From NCBI RefSeq assembly GCF_963678635.1, contig NC_087067.1, positions 57,140,388 to 57,204,387 of the forward strand: a DNA stretch of 64,000 bases, written 5' to 3'. Shown here in pieces: positions 1-11,348 of the stretch (its first letter is position 1; the number at the start of each line of letters is the position of its first letter). The position numbers and the translations under genes are program-made. Below the pieces are notes generated by a model. The model saw only the letters and a list, made by a program, of their open reading frames with translations. It ran no database searches and was not told the DNA's origin. The stretch comes from Symsagittifera roscoffensis. Lineage: Eukaryota; Xenacoelomorpha; Acoela; Convolutidae.

Positions 1-1195
1 GTTGGTGCAGGTTCACAGCCGGGCTCCAGGTAGCTCGATTGAAGCAGGCCCTCGGATCTGTCTCCGGAACTCGCGTGAAATTATATTTCAATTGATTATT
101 CTTCTGCACGTCTATTATGCGAGACACTTTCTTCGCCGGCATCTTTCGTACTTTCCTCTGTGGGATTCTCGAGCTCCCCATGAGTGGTGTCACGTTACTT
201 ATCCCTTGTCTGATCACGGTCTGGGAGAGTTGTACTCTGCCCGTATCGTCAATCGTTCCATAGGGTGCAGTCACCCCGGAACCTGGCGCATTCTTGTTAG
301 CGACCAGTCGTCCAGCTGTCTCTATCAACTTCCTGACTGTCTGTTCTACGAAGGGATCACCCAAGGTGTCACTAGGATCCGGGATTGTTACTCGATTTGT
401 CTCTGCTGGCGGCTGTGTCTCCGTTGTTTGACTCATTTCTCGAGGCGTCAAGAGCTTCATCGGGGACTGCCCACGAGGAATATCCCTTGCAGGTATCACT
501 TTCTCCGCGGCCGTTGTCAACGCCACCTGCTCCGATCACTCTTTGTATTCCTGCCTCAAGCGCTCAATCTCTTGACCCTGCTTTTTGTTGCAGTCTTCAA
601 ACAACTTTCTCCACATGTCCCGATCTTCCTCCATCTGGAGCATGCTTCTGGTCATCTCGTCCAGCTCCTTCTTTGTACTTTTCAGCTCATCGTTCATCTC
701 ATCCAGATCTTGCATGGTTTGGTTCGTCTGAACCTTCTGTGCTACTTTCGCCCTTTTTAGTGGCACAGCTGCTCTCAGTGGTGAACCAGACGAGGTCGCC
801 TCGCTGTTCATCTCCTGATGCATTCTCGTCAGCCCAGGTTTGGGCTTGAAGGGCATTGGCATCTCACCTGGTTGGTAGGTCCTAGAACTTCTCAATCCAG
901 GCTCATTCGCCAAGTCACTCCCTGAGAGAGACCCGTTTCTCCACCTCATCACTCTCATGTTCGGGCGGTCTAGTACTCCTCTTTTTCCATATGCTGCCAT
1001 CAACAGGACTTCCGTGGGGCGGTCCCCACAGTTGTCGTGCCCCAAGATGTTGATCAGGGCGGTCAGCAACATGACCACCTCTGGGTCCTCCAGAGCGAAG
1101 TCTCGTTCGATCAGCCGACGATAGATCGCATCTACCATCGGTCCTACATATGCCTCTGCCAGGTCCATCAAATCATCCATGTTGAAGTTGTCCAT
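1..1195 (-). pseudogene. Retroelement gag-like ORF plus start of downstream polyprotein, copy A
   Basis: The frame opens with ATG at 1195 and runs 219 residues to a TGA at 536-538, then continues open in the same frame to the window edge. The first part is acidic at the N-terminus and ends in a long charged heptad-like segment, roughly residues 155-219, that looks like a coiled coil, as in many gag proteins. No zinc knuckle is visible. The TGA is shared with copy B at 9410-9412, so it predates the duplication or is a recoded stop. The gag role is inferred from position next to integrase pieces and the coiled coil; the family is not recognised by sequence. Confidence 0.55.
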
Positions 1196-1589
1196 TCTAT
1201 TCTTTTCAAGTTTGATTTGATTCGATTCGATATCTGACTCAAGTCAGTTATTAAATGATCAATCAGGATCTAGAAAAGAAGTCACAAATATCACACTTTT
1301 CTGTTTCACCTTAACATATATCGTTAAAATTTGCTTAAAGACAGTTCAGATAAAAGGATATTCATCCTAAAATTTATCAAAATCAATTGGTTTCTGAAAT
1401 TTTGGAATTCGACCTCAGATTGGACAGTCCAAACTTTGGATCTATTCCCAAGATCGTCATTTAGTTGTTCATGGTCACTAACCCCTACTTACCCATGATC
1501 TTAATAACCTAACACATAACATAACATAACACACATATCACATATTACATACAACTTAGTCTTTGGCCTAACACCCTCTCGCACATCAC

Positions 1590-2474
1590 TCAGCCTATAC
1601 TTAAGTAATATTCCTTATGTAGGTATACTTGTATATTCGTATCAGAGAATATCACGTGTACAAGCGCGTACAATTCCCGAGGATGCAGTCTTCCTCTGTT
1701 TGGATCGTACATTGGAAGCGAGAGCTCCTTCACGTCCATTTCGACAAGGAAGTCCCTCAGCCTCGTCAAGGACATGACTAGGTTTTCTGGGCCCACGTGC
1801 TGCTTCTCTGTCGCCCTCGCACCAAGAAGCATAAGTATTTTCCCGGTGTCTGCGACACCGCCTGAGGTAAGGCTGCTACGCCCCTATCCCTGGTCTTTGC
1901 TTCCAAAGGAATTCCACGTTTTTGTTTTCCCTCTTAAAATCTGCCGCTAGCGCTGTCCTAAAACTCATGTCTGCGGTGATCGCTATCGCACATGTTCTGT
2001 TTGTGAGTATGAAATCACTGTCTGTTAGTATTATGTTACTGGAATATTCATTTGGTAAATTAAAATATGACTCAACTACCCTGCCTATTTCAGGTTTCTT
2101 AGGTTCTTCGCCTGTTTCTGCTTCTAAGTCTCCTGTTTCTCTTGTTATTCTTAAATTTTTTATTATCAAGTTTTCAGTGTGGGTAAGTCCTAACCCCACT
2201 CCCCGGACAAAAATATCCATCGACGTCCCCGTCGATCGCATACCGGGTATCAAGTCAAGGTTAAAAGCTGGAATGAGTAGTCGTCCTTCCTGGGCAGCCC
2301 AGGAAGGATCATCTCGTTCGGTCTTGATGTATTTCATGCTTTCACGATCTACGTCTTGAATCGTGACGCTGGTGTCCTCTGGATCCGAGGTCGTTTCATT
2401 CAGCCACTCTAAGACATGCAGGTTCGTCAAGTCTTGTTCATATGACTGCTGTTGCTCGTCGTCGAATTCTACCT
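1590..2474 (-). pseudogene. Unidentified retroelement ORF, copy A, frameshifted
   Basis: Reading leftward from about 2474, an acidic open frame continues to a stop at 1876; the conserved text then continues in another frame from about 1900 to a stop at 1590. Compared with copy B (10464-11348), copy A lacks one C near 1880, which changes where the first frame ends. I recognise no domain. It lies back-to-back with the plus-strand integrase tail starting at about 2475, a breakpoint present in both copies. It may be part of the same element's gag or an extra ORF; this is inference. Confidence 0.4.
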
Positions 2475-3188
2475 CGGGTATGACCGATTGGGACAGATAT
2501 TTTCCACAGGTGATGGGAGCATATAATAGCACGCAACACTCCACCACTGGAGTCAGTCCACACAAGATGCTAACTGGATACGAAAAGTCTTTACCCTTAA
2601 CCTTCTTCTACCCAGAATATGAGGGGAAGAAAACGTCCCCACAGGTCTACGTGAGGGATGTGATCAGACGCCAACAGGAGTTGAACGATTTGTGTAGACG
2701 AAACACTCAGCAGGCACATGCAAGGCAGAGGAAAAAATTCGACAAGAAAGCAGATGGTGCAAAGGCGTACTCGGTGGGAGACTACGTATGGGTATTTCAG
2801 AACGTTATACCACCGAAAGGGACCAAGAAGCTCCTAAAAAAGGGGAGGGGACCCTTCATGATTACAGAGGTGCACCAGGAGGGACGCTTTTATAGACTGA
2901 GTACTGGCCGAGCCGCCCACTACGAGAACAACAAGCCACACAATCCATCGACAGAAGACTGGTGTATACCTGGAGACATGGAAGAAGGGGATTATCTGAT
3001 GATGAATCCTGCTTGTGAGGTCAATGAAAAAGGCACCAGGGAGAAGAACGATGGAAACGAAGTCGTAGAGGAAGATACGGATACATCGCTGGACCTGGAT
3101 CCAAACGAACAGATCGAAGCGGACGATGAAACCTTACTCTACGCAGAGGAAGATTGGCGGGATCCCGAACAGATAGAGGTTCCCAAGA
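2475..3188 (+). pseudogene. Ty3/gypsy integrase C-terminal domain, copy A (fragment)
   Basis: The frame from about 2480 contains the end of an integrase core (YNSTQHSTTGVSPHKML, typical of the region after the catalytic Glu), then a charged linker and an SH3-like GPY/F module (SVGDYVWVF, KGRGPFMITEV). An acidic tail follows until homology stops at 3188, where it fuses in frame to LINE-derived sequence. The catalytic D, D and E are absent here; they sit in the separate inverted piece at 12266-13251. The equivalent intact tail is in copy B. Confidence 0.85.
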
Positions 3189-4163
3189 TAGAGGTTCCCA
3201 TGGCAATCGGTCTCAACCCTCCGTCTATTTATATGAGGGCGATAAGCTTTGCGCCAAAAAAGAAAGGTCTTAGGGGTTCGGGTATTTTGCCATCTCCAAT
3301 GATGTTTATCAGCTTAGTAAGCGATTTCAAAAAATGAAGTCCTACACTGCCATTCGACTTACTAACAAGATCTTTAAAAATTTGAGGAACTATTTTATCA
3401 GGACCTGCTGCTGATCCGTTCGGAAAAGACGTTATCGCTTTGTAAGGTCGAAATCGGTTACGAAAAAACTATTCAATTTTTCTGGATTTGGACCGCAAAT
3501 TTGGCTCGCTGAGGGTGCTTAGACAACAATTTTTGATAGTTATCAGTTGAAAAAGGAGCAATTTTGTCATCCGAAGCAGCAAGCCTGATTCCCCCCTTTA
3601 CCTTTCCTTCATCGAGCTTACTACTTGTTAGCTTTATTCTCTGCTCGAGGTCACTCAGAGGCGGGCTCGAAATTTGGGGATGGGGTTTTGGAAGTGACAC
3701 GTCATTTGCTCGAATTTTTTTATTTATCAAAGAGCTCATGCTTGTGGTCTGTTTACGTCCACTTTTTTTCGGTTGCTCCAAAAAAACAAGAACGACGTTA
3801 AAAAATTAGCCATTTTGTAACATCTTCTACATTGTAGACGAAGTCATTTATTTTTTCCGACAGACTTTCCGCCAAGGGAACACGCGAGTCTTTTGGTACT
3901 CTCTTGAGTACTCGGACATTTGAGATGGTTGTATTAACATAATTGTCTAGCACTAAATCATTACCTATTGTTGCTTTATTAACAGGTTTTACATCAACGC
4001 ATAAAGGACACTGAAACCATTGGGTTTTCATAGAGTCGCTAAGAGAAATATTTACACAACTGATATGATACCAACTAGAACAACAATCACATCTAATCCA
4101 ATTTATCAGTCCTGAAGGTTTTAAGCAACCTTTGCTTGTACACTCTTTGTTATTTTTCCTCAT
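3189..4163 (-). pseudogene. Non-LTR retrotransposon fragment: PHD-finger ORF and reverse transcriptase start, unit 1
   Basis: ATG at 4163 opens a 121-residue frame. Its first 60 residues form a C4HC3 PHD finger (CTSKGC, WIRCDCCSSWYHISC, WFQCPLC). The text continues in a second frame (3781-3473), rich in basic residues. A third stretch at about 3440-3200 encodes the fingers region of a non-LTR reverse transcriptase (GSAAGPDKIVPQIFKDL, RPFFFGAKLIAL). RT is cut at 3189 by the junction with the integrase tail. PHD fingers in the N-terminal ORF are known in several LINE lineages; the exact clade is not assigned. Confidence 0.75.
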
Positions 4164-4653
4164 CTTGACTCAGCAGAAAGGTAAAAAAAGTATTTTGACT
4201 GCACTTTAGGAGACTGAATTAACCCAAGATAAGCGGTTAGTGGGAATTTTGTAAATCAGCAAATAAAGTTTAAAAAAATAAAAGACAATTAAATTAGTTT
4301 AAGTTTTAAAATCGAAATAAAAAACTCAAAAACCAGGAACAATCTCACCCGAGATCAGTAGGTCCAGCGGTTCACCACCAGACACTTCAAGCCAGTTCCA
4401 GTTTCCTACTTCCCCACAGAAAGCCACTTGACAGACCTGTCTCTAAAATCCCTTAGAGGGCGCTGTTGTCTAGGGAATGAGCAATTTCGTCAGCTGTAGG
4501 GTTGTGAGTCACGGGTGCCAATTGTGAGTCACAGGTGCCCATTCCCTAAGCAATATCTTCCGAATGATATAAAAAAATGGCTAGTTAAAGGTCGAAACTT
4601 CTCTGAAGAAAAAAAACCCACCCCGAGCACAAATATTCTGTTACTTTCACATT
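4164..4653. other. Non-coding flank upstream of the LINE fragment, unit 1
   Basis: This 490-bp stretch upstream of the PHD ORF on the minus strand has no ORF. It includes two closely spaced copies of GTGAGTCAC(A/G)GGTGCC near 4504-4540. It may be the LINE 5' UTR or older flanking DNA. It is repeated at 5836-6326. Confidence 0.4.
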
Positions 4654-6326
4654 GAAGAAGGGGATTATCTGATGATGAATCCTGCTTGTGAGGTCAATGA
4701 AAAAGGCACCAGGGAGAAGAACGATGGAAACGAAGTCGTAGAGGAAGATACGGATACATCGCTGGACCTGGATCCAAACGAACAGATCGAAGCGGACGAT
4801 GAAACCTTACTCTACGCAGAGGAAGATTGGCGGGATCCCGAACAGATAGAGGTTCCCAAGATAGAGGTTCCCATGGCAATCGGTCTCAACCCTCCGTCTA
4901 TTTATATGAGGGCGATAAGCTTTGCGCCAAAAAAGAAAGGTCTTAGGGGTTCGGGTATTTTGCCATCTCCAATGATGTTTATCAGCTTAGTAAGCGATTT
5001 CAAAAAATGAAGTCCTACACTGCCATTCGACTTACTAACAAGATCTTTAAAAATTTGAGGAACTATTTTATCAGGACCTGCTGCTGATCCGTTCGGAAAA
5101 GACGTTATCGCTTTGTAAGGTCGAAATCGGTTACGAAAAAACTATTCAATTTTTCTGGATTTGGACCGCAAATTTGGCTCGCTGAGGGTGCTTAGACAAC
5201 AATTTTTGATAGTTATCAGTTGAAAAAGGAGCAATTTTGTCATCCGAAGCAGCAAGCCTGATTCCCCCTTTACCTTTCCTTCATCGAGCTTACTACTTGT
5301 TAGCTTTATTCTCTGCTCGAGGTCACTCAGAGGCGGGCTCGAAATTTGGGGATGGGGTTTTGGAAGTGACACGTCATTTGCTCGAATTTTTTTATTTATC
5401 AAAGAGCTCATGCTTGTGGTCTGTTTACGTCCACTTTTTTTCGGTTGCTCCAAAAAAACAAGAACGACGTTAAAAAATTAGCCATTTTGTAACATCTTCT
5501 ACATTGTAGACGAAGTCATTTATTTTTTCCGACAGACTTTCCGCCAAGGGAACACGCGAGTCTTTTGGTACTCTCTTGAGTACTTGGACATTTGAGATGG
5601 TTGTATTAACATAATTGTCTAGCACTAAATCATTACCTATTGTTGCTTTATTAACAGGTTTTACATCAACGCATAAAGGACACTGAAACCATTGGGTTTT
5701 CATAGAGTCGCTAAGAGAAATATTTACACAACTGATATGATACCAACTAGAACAACAATCACATCTAATCCAATTTATCAGTCCTGAAGGTTTTAAGCAA
5801 CCTTTGCTTGTACACTCTTTGTTATTTTTCCTCATCTTGACTCAGCAGAAAGGTAAAAAAAGTATTTTGACTGCACTTTAGGAGACTGAATTAACCCAAG
5901 ATAAGCGGTTAGTGGGAATTTTGTAAATCAGCAAATAAAGTTTAAAAAAATAAAAGACAATTAAATTAGTTTAAGTTTTAAAATCGAAATAAAAAACTCA
6001 AAAACCAGGAACAATCTCACCCGAGATCAGTAGGTCCAGCGGTTCACCACCATACTCTTCAAGCCAGTTCCAGTTTCCTACTTCCCCACAGAAAGCCACT
6101 TGACAGACCTGTCTCTAAAATCCCTTAGAGGGCGCTGTTGTCTAGGGAATGAGCAATTTCGTCAGCTGTAGGGTTGTGAGTCACGGGTGCCAATTGTGAG
6201 TCACAGGTGCCCATTCCCTAAGCAATATCTTTCGAATGATATAAAAAAATGGCTAGTTAAAGGTCGAAACTTCTCTGAAGAAAAAAAACCCACCCCGAGC
6301 ACAAATATTCTGTTACTTTCACATTG
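4654..6326. repeat. 1673-bp tandem duplication, unit 2
   Basis: Direct, adjacent repeat of 2981-4653. The right edge is where the text after ACATTGAA changes to new sequence (AGTCGGAACAATAAGG) instead of re-entering the integrase tail. Confidence 0.95.
4862..5835 (-). pseudogene. Non-LTR retrotransposon fragment, unit 2
   Basis: Second copy of the PHD-finger ORF (ATG at 5835, 121 residues, one substitution relative to unit 1) followed by the basic ORF and the RT start. A 1-bp deletion in a C run near 5270 alters the downstream frame compared with unit 1. It stops at the same integrase junction. No other part of the LINE (endonuclease or rest of RT) is attached. Confidence 0.75.
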
Positions 6327-7478
6327 AAAGTCGGAACAATAAGGGGTCTTTCTTAATGTTGTTAAGACTTTCCTATTCTTATTCAGCAGACAAAGTTTCC
6401 TTTACTCGTAAATAGGTTTATTATTTTAAATATAGGAGACACACATCAAATATAGAACATGATAGTAATAGTGATGGCAATGGGGATCGTTTGGTATATT
6501 TTCGCTTGGATTATACACTGTACAGTTTCATATTTTCACTATTCCGTCTGATGGTTAAACCAATCAGAAAGAGACAACATATGTCGCAACGTTTGCTTTT
6601 GGTGATTGTTTATCAACCGAGCAAACACATAACTTCAAGCTAGCATATGATAGAAGTTTAAGAATTGTGTTTCTGATTTCAATTCAGAACATAATAATCG
6701 AAGTAATAAATATATGTTGAGTTAAGTAGCTAGCTAGCTTAGAAGAATGTTTGAACTGTTTATTGCAATCGTCAAGAAGAGAATTCGATTAACGAACAAC
6801 CCCATACCACCACTTTTCAATCTCAAAATAATCAATTTTTTAGCCCACGATGAGCAGACAAATTAGATCCCTCCATCGCTCAAATTCCCACCCAGCCAAC
6901 CTCCAAACTCAAATCCCAAATATCCCACTTTTTGCTTTTCCGCCACCCGACTCACCAGTTATTAATGTACCATCAAGCACGAATTCTGATACTAAATCAG
7001 AAATTTCAATTTTTCACACCATCTCACAATTTAATAACTCCAATGTAGAGACTCCCGACGAATTCGCAGACTCCGAACCATCTCCCTCTACCCATACCCA
7101 GACCAACACTTCAGTTTTTTCAAAAACCCTCTTTCAACCCATTCAAGCCAATAATCCATTCCCATCACGTTCCACTCCTTCTCACGCTTCCCAAGTGACC
7201 CCAACCTATTCTCAATTTAACTCCAACAGATCGAATAATAACTGCCCAGATAAAATACAAATATCTGAAGAACTACAAATTTTTATTCAGAACATCTGCC
7301 AGCACTAACCGAGCTTACCGAACTTTTAAGAGAAAGTTTCCAAATCACCCATTCAAAACTAAACCCGGAACAGCCAGAGAATATATCAACCACCCAGACC
7401 ATACTAACACAGCAAAACAAATTCAAGTAACCCTACCTTTATTTCCACAATATACCCTAAATACTTCTACCACTACTA
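6327..7478. other. Unique interval between tandem duplication and microsatellite
   Basis: About 1.15 kb that is not repeated elsewhere in the window. Its only sizeable open frame is 6850-7308, listed separately. The right end grades into degenerate CTAT/CTAC repeats. No RNA gene or terminal repeats were seen. Confidence 0.5.
6850..7308 (+). CDS. Possible low-complexity ORF, 152 residues
   Basis: ATG at 6850 begins a frame rich in Ser, Pro, Asn, Thr and Gln with no recognisable domain, resembling the disordered N-terminus of a retroelement ORF1. It is followed by further non-coding text and the TCTA array. It could equally be chance; the low complexity and absence of a partner ORF keep confidence low. 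Confidence 0.25.
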   Translation: MSRQIRSLHRSNSHPANLQTQIPNIPLFAFPPPDSPVINVPSSTNSDTKSEISIFHTISQFNNSNVETPDEFADSEPSPSTHTQTNTSVFSKTLFQPIQANNPFPSRSTPSHASQVTPTYSQFNSNRSNNNCPDKIQISEELQIFIQNICQH

Positions 7479-7539
7479 ACTATCTATCTATCTACCTAAC
7501 TACCTATCTAACTATCTATCTATCTATCTTTCTATCTAG

Positions 7540-7582
<43 letters not shown>

Positions 7583-7611
7583 ACTATCTATCTATCTACC
7601 TATCTATCTAC

Positions 7612-7661
<50 letters not shown>

Positions 7662-7683
7662 GTCTATCTATCTATCTATCTAT

Positions 7684-7735
<52 letters not shown>

Positions 7736-7736
7736 A

Positions 7737-7776
<40 letters not shown>
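7479..7776. repeat. TCTA tetranucleotide microsatellite
   Basis: About 300 bp of (TCTA)n with scattered variants (ACTA, CCTA, TGTC, TATA), least pure at the left end. Its right edge directly truncates the minus-strand retroelement ORF at 7777, which suggests expansion or strand slippage at a recombination point. Confidence 0.97.
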
Positions 7777-7777
<1 letters not shown>

Positions 7778-10069
7778 GGGCAGTCCCTCCAAGTCAGCAA
7801 ATCTCAAGGCCGTCGTGGAGCTGAAATTTATGCTAGCGGCTATCAACCAGTCTACGCCGGTTATCGAGTACAATCTGCTGACGGATAGCATCGCTCCATT
7901 CAGCATCCTACTTGCATCTTCGATGAAGCTTACTCTCTGGAGGTCCAGCTTCATCAGTTTGTCTTTGTATATATGCCAGGGAGACGGTATGGGTCTCGAC
8001 CACATCAATGAGCCTCTGCTCGGTCTCTCCTCTCGACTGGTACTCGTCGTCTCCGATCTAGTGTCCGATCTAGATGTGCCTGCTGTCTCTTCGATTGGGT
8101 TGACCGGTCCTATCCTTCTCCTAGGATGAATAGTCCTCCTCATCGGTGCTTCTCCCAATCGATCATGTACGTCTGTTCTTCGACCCGGTTCGCTGGAGCT
8201 TTGTTGCCTGTATTTCGTGACGGCCGGGACCGTACCCAAGCGTGTTTCCAAGCTAGGAGGCACAAAGGTGGTAATCACCGCGTCACTCACCGTTCCTTCT
8301 TCCTTCAGCACTCCTGTGTCAAAGAGTTCTGCTTCCAGCTCGTCCAACCGCTCTTGGAAGACTCGATTCAACCAAGCTTGTCCTTCAATGCTGTCGAATT
8401 GGATGCCGTCCGTGGTCAGTCTGGCCTGATCCATGGCTCTCAACTCATGTTCGATGTCCATGAGGATCATTCTTCCGGCATTTCGGCTTGCTAGGTTCCT
8501 CAAGATGTTGTTCCATCTGACGACTCCCTCGTTGTGCCTTCTTCCTGATGCTGTCAGGCTTCTCGCGTTCATTGGCACATTGCAAACGGTCAGTACCGCG
8601 CAACTGAATTTCTGCCAGAGGGTAGTAAACAAACACACCATCATTGACTCCCATAGTGCTTCCTGCTCGTCTGAATCTCTGCAGATGTCATTCGTCCCAA
8701 CTAAGATCATCACATTGGGAATCCTCCCTGGATTCATCAGTTCCACCATCCGATATAATTGGGCTATCGTCGCTCCTCCAAAGGCCATCACCGTGGTGAC
8801 CCACGAGGTCCTCAAATTTGACAGCACTCTGACCAAGCTGTCTCACAGTATCAGATGAGATGTCCCGAGTGGTGGTTGGTGCAGGTTCACAGCCGGGCTC
8901 CAGGTAGCTCGATTGAAGCAGGCCCTCGGATCTGTCTCCGGAACTCGCGTGAAATTATATTTCAATTGATTATTCTTCTGCACGTCTATTATGCGAGACA
9001 CTTTCTTCGCCGGCATCTTTCGTACTTTCCTCTGTGGGATTCTCGAGCTCCCCATGAGTGGTGTCACGTTACTTATCCCTTGTCTGATCACGGTCTGGGA
9101 GAGTTGTACTCTGCCCGTATCGTCAATCGTTCCATAGGGTGCAGTCACCCCGGAACCTGGCGCATTCTTGTTAGCGACCAGTCGTCCAGCTGTCTCTATC
9201 AGCTTCCTGACTGTCTGTTCTACGAAGGGATCACCCAAGGTGTCACTAGGATCCGGGATTGTTACTCGATTTGTCTCTGCTGGCGGCTGTGTCTCCGTTG
9301 TTTGACTCATTTCTCGAGGCGTCAAGAGCTTCATCGGGGACTGCCCACGAGGAATATCCCTTGCAGGTATCACTTTCTCCGCGGCCGTTGTCAACGCCAC
9401 CTGCTCCGATCACTCTTTGTATTCCTGCCTCAAGCGCTCAATCTCTTGACCCTGCTTTTTGTTGCAGTCTTCAAACAACTTTCTCCACATGTCCCGATCT
9501 TCCTCCATCTGGAGCATGCTTCTGGTCATCTCGTCCAGCTCCTTCTTTGTACTTTTCAGCTCATCGTTCATCTCATCCAGATCTTGCATGGTTTGGTTCG
9601 TCTGAACCTTCTGTGCTACTTTCGCCCTTTTTAGTGGCACAGCTGCTCTCAGTGGTGAACCAGACGAGGTCGCCTCGCTGTTCATCTCCTGATGCATTCT
9701 CGTCAGCCCAGGTTTGGGCTTGAAGGGCATTGGCATCTCACCTGGTTGGTAGGTCCTAGAACTTCTCAATCCAGGCTCATTCGCCAAGTCACTCCCTGAG
9801 AGAGACCCGTTTCTCCACCTCATCACTCTCATGTTCGGGCGGTCTAGTACTCCTCTTTTTCCATATGCTGCCATCAACAGGACTTCCGTGGGGCGGTCCC
9901 CACAGTTGTCGTGCCCCAGGATGTTGATCAGGGCGGTCAGCAACATGACCACCTCTGGGTCCTCCAGAGCGAAGTCTCGTTCGATCAGCCGACGATAGAT
10001 CGCATCTACCATCGGTCCTACATATGCCTCTGCCAGGTCCATCAAATCATCCATGTTGAAGTTGTCCAT
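7777..10069 (-). pseudogene. Retroelement gag-like ORF with downstream SGNH (GDSL) hydrolase domain, copy B
   Basis: ATG at 10069 opens one long frame broken only by two TGA codons, at 9410-9412 and 8843-8845. The first part (219 residues) is the gag-like protein with a C-terminal coiled coil. The second (about 188 residues) is basic and linker-like. The third is an SGNH/GDSL-type hydrolase: block I remains as DSL immediately after the second TGA (the Gly codon itself appears to be the stop), block III is GTND, and block V reads DGIQFD, with Gln where the catalytic His is expected. Enzyme activity is therefore unlikely in this copy. The frame is cut at 7777 by the microsatellite. SGNH domains occur in some retrotransposon proteins; the role here is unknown. 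Confidence 0.65.
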
Positions 10070-10463
10070 TCTATTCTTTTCAAGTTTGATTTGATTCGAT
10101 TCGATATCTGACTCAAGTCAGTTATTAAATGATCAATCAGGATCTAGAAAAGAAGTCACAAATATCACACTTTTCTGTTTCACCTTAACATATATCGTTA
10201 AAATTTGCTTAAAGACAGTTCAGATAAAAGGATATTCATCCTAAAATTTATCAAAATCAATTGGTTTCTGAAATTTTGGAATTCGACCTCAGATTGGACA
10301 GTCCAAACTTTGGATCTATTCCCAAGATCGTCATTTAGTTGTTCATGGTCACTAACCCCTACTTACCCATGATCTTAATAACCTAACACATAACATAACA
10401 TAACACACATATCACATATTACATACAACTTAGTCTTTGGCCTAACACCCTCTCGCACATCAC
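10070..10463. other. Non-coding spacer between retroelement ORFs, copy B
   Basis: AT-rich, with a short run of ACATA/ATAAC repeats near 10390-10430. It precedes the gag-like ATG on the minus strand, so it could hold a leader or LTR part, but no TG...CA boundaries, primer site or matching second LTR were found. The copy A equivalent is 1196-1589. Confidence 0.4.
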
Positions 10464-11348
10464 TCAGCCTATACTTAAGTAATATTCCTTATGTAGGTAT
10501 ACTTGTATATTCGTATCAGAGAATATCACGTGTACAAGCGCGTACAATTCCCGAGGATGCAGTCTTCCTCTGTTTGGATCGTACATTGGAAGCGAGAGCT
10601 CCTTCACGTCCATTTCGACAAGGAAGTCCCTCAGCCTCGTCAAGGACATGACTAGGTTTTCTGGGCCCACGTGCTGCTTCTCTGTCGCCCTCGCACCAAG
10701 AAGCATAAGTATTTTCCCGGTGTCTGCGACACCGCCTGAGGTAAGGCTGCTACGCCCCCTATCCCTGGTCTTTGCTTCCAAAGGAATTCCACGTTTTTGT
10801 TTTCCCTCTTAAAATCTGCCGCTAGCGCTGTCCTAAAACTCATGTCTGCGGTGATCGCTATCGCACATGTTCTGTTTGTGAGTATGAAATCACTGTCTGT
10901 TAGTATTATGTTACTAGAATATTCATTTGGTAAATTAAAATATGACTCAACTACCCTGCCTATTTCAGGTTTCTTAGGTTCTTCGCCTGTTTCTGCTTCT
11001 AAGTCTCCTGTTTCTCTTGTTATTCTTAATTTTTTTATTATCAAGTTTTCAGTGTGGGTAAGTCCTAGCCCCACTCCCCGGACAAAAATATCCATCGACG
11101 TCCCCGTCGATCGCATACCGGGTATCAAGTCAAGGTTAAAAGCTGGAATGAGTAGTCGTCCTTCCTGGGCAGCCCAGGAAGGATCATCTCGTTCGGTCTT
11201 GATGTATTTCATGCTTTCACGATCTACGTCTTGAATCGTGACGCTGGTGTCCTCTGGATCCGAGGTCGTTTCATTCAGCCACTCTAAGACATGCAGGTTC
11301 GTCAAGTCTTGTTCATATGACTGCTGTTGCTCGTCGTCGAATTCTACC
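10464..11348 (-). pseudogene. Unidentified retroelement ORF, copy B
   Basis: Open from about 11348 leftward. The first frame runs to a stop at 10652, and an overlapping frame continues to a stop at 10464 (105-residue segment, Arg/Leu-rich, containing LTRLRDFLVEMD). The two segments are probably one ancestral reading frame split by an indel near 10755-10780. No known domain is seen. It starts exactly at the head-to-head breakpoint with the plus-strand integrase tail. Confidence 0.4.

Larger units (their letters stand above)
1..3188. repeat. Large direct repeat, copy A (truncated by window start)
   Basis: Near-identical to 8875-12063 with only scattered substitutions and one 1-bp indel near 1880 (a C run one base shorter here). 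Homology stops sharply after the shared text TTCCCAAGA at 3188: copy B continues into more integrase tail, while copy A jumps into LINE sequence. The block contains a gag-like ORF, an unidentified ORF and an integrase C-terminus. Because copy A begins inside an ORF, the repeat probably extends beyond the left edge. Confidence 0.93.
2981..4653. repeat. 1673-bp tandem duplication, unit 1
   Basis: The unit starts inside the integrase tail (text GAAGAAGGGGATTATCTG) and includes the chimeric junction to the LINE fragment, the PHD-finger ORF and about 490 bp of flanking DNA. It is repeated immediately at 4654-6326 at near identity, with a few substitutions and 1-bp indels such as one C fewer in the C run near 5270. 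The chimera therefore formed first and was then duplicated. Confidence 0.95.

Noticed and set aside
2-849. Long plus-strand open frames over the gag-like region (and their copies at 8855-9723)
   Set aside because: They are antisense to the coiled-coil gag-like frame, lack domains and have Leu/Ser/Cys-rich shadow composition.
7479-7776. TCTA array considered as CRISPR or satellite
   Set aside because: The unit is 4 bp with no spacers; it is a simple microsatellite in eukaryotic DNA.
9410-9412. Nuclear TGA reassignment suggested by three ORFs with in-frame TGA
   Set aside because: All cases are in decaying mobile elements, host exons use TGG for Trp, and TAA stops and frameshifts also occur in the same elements.
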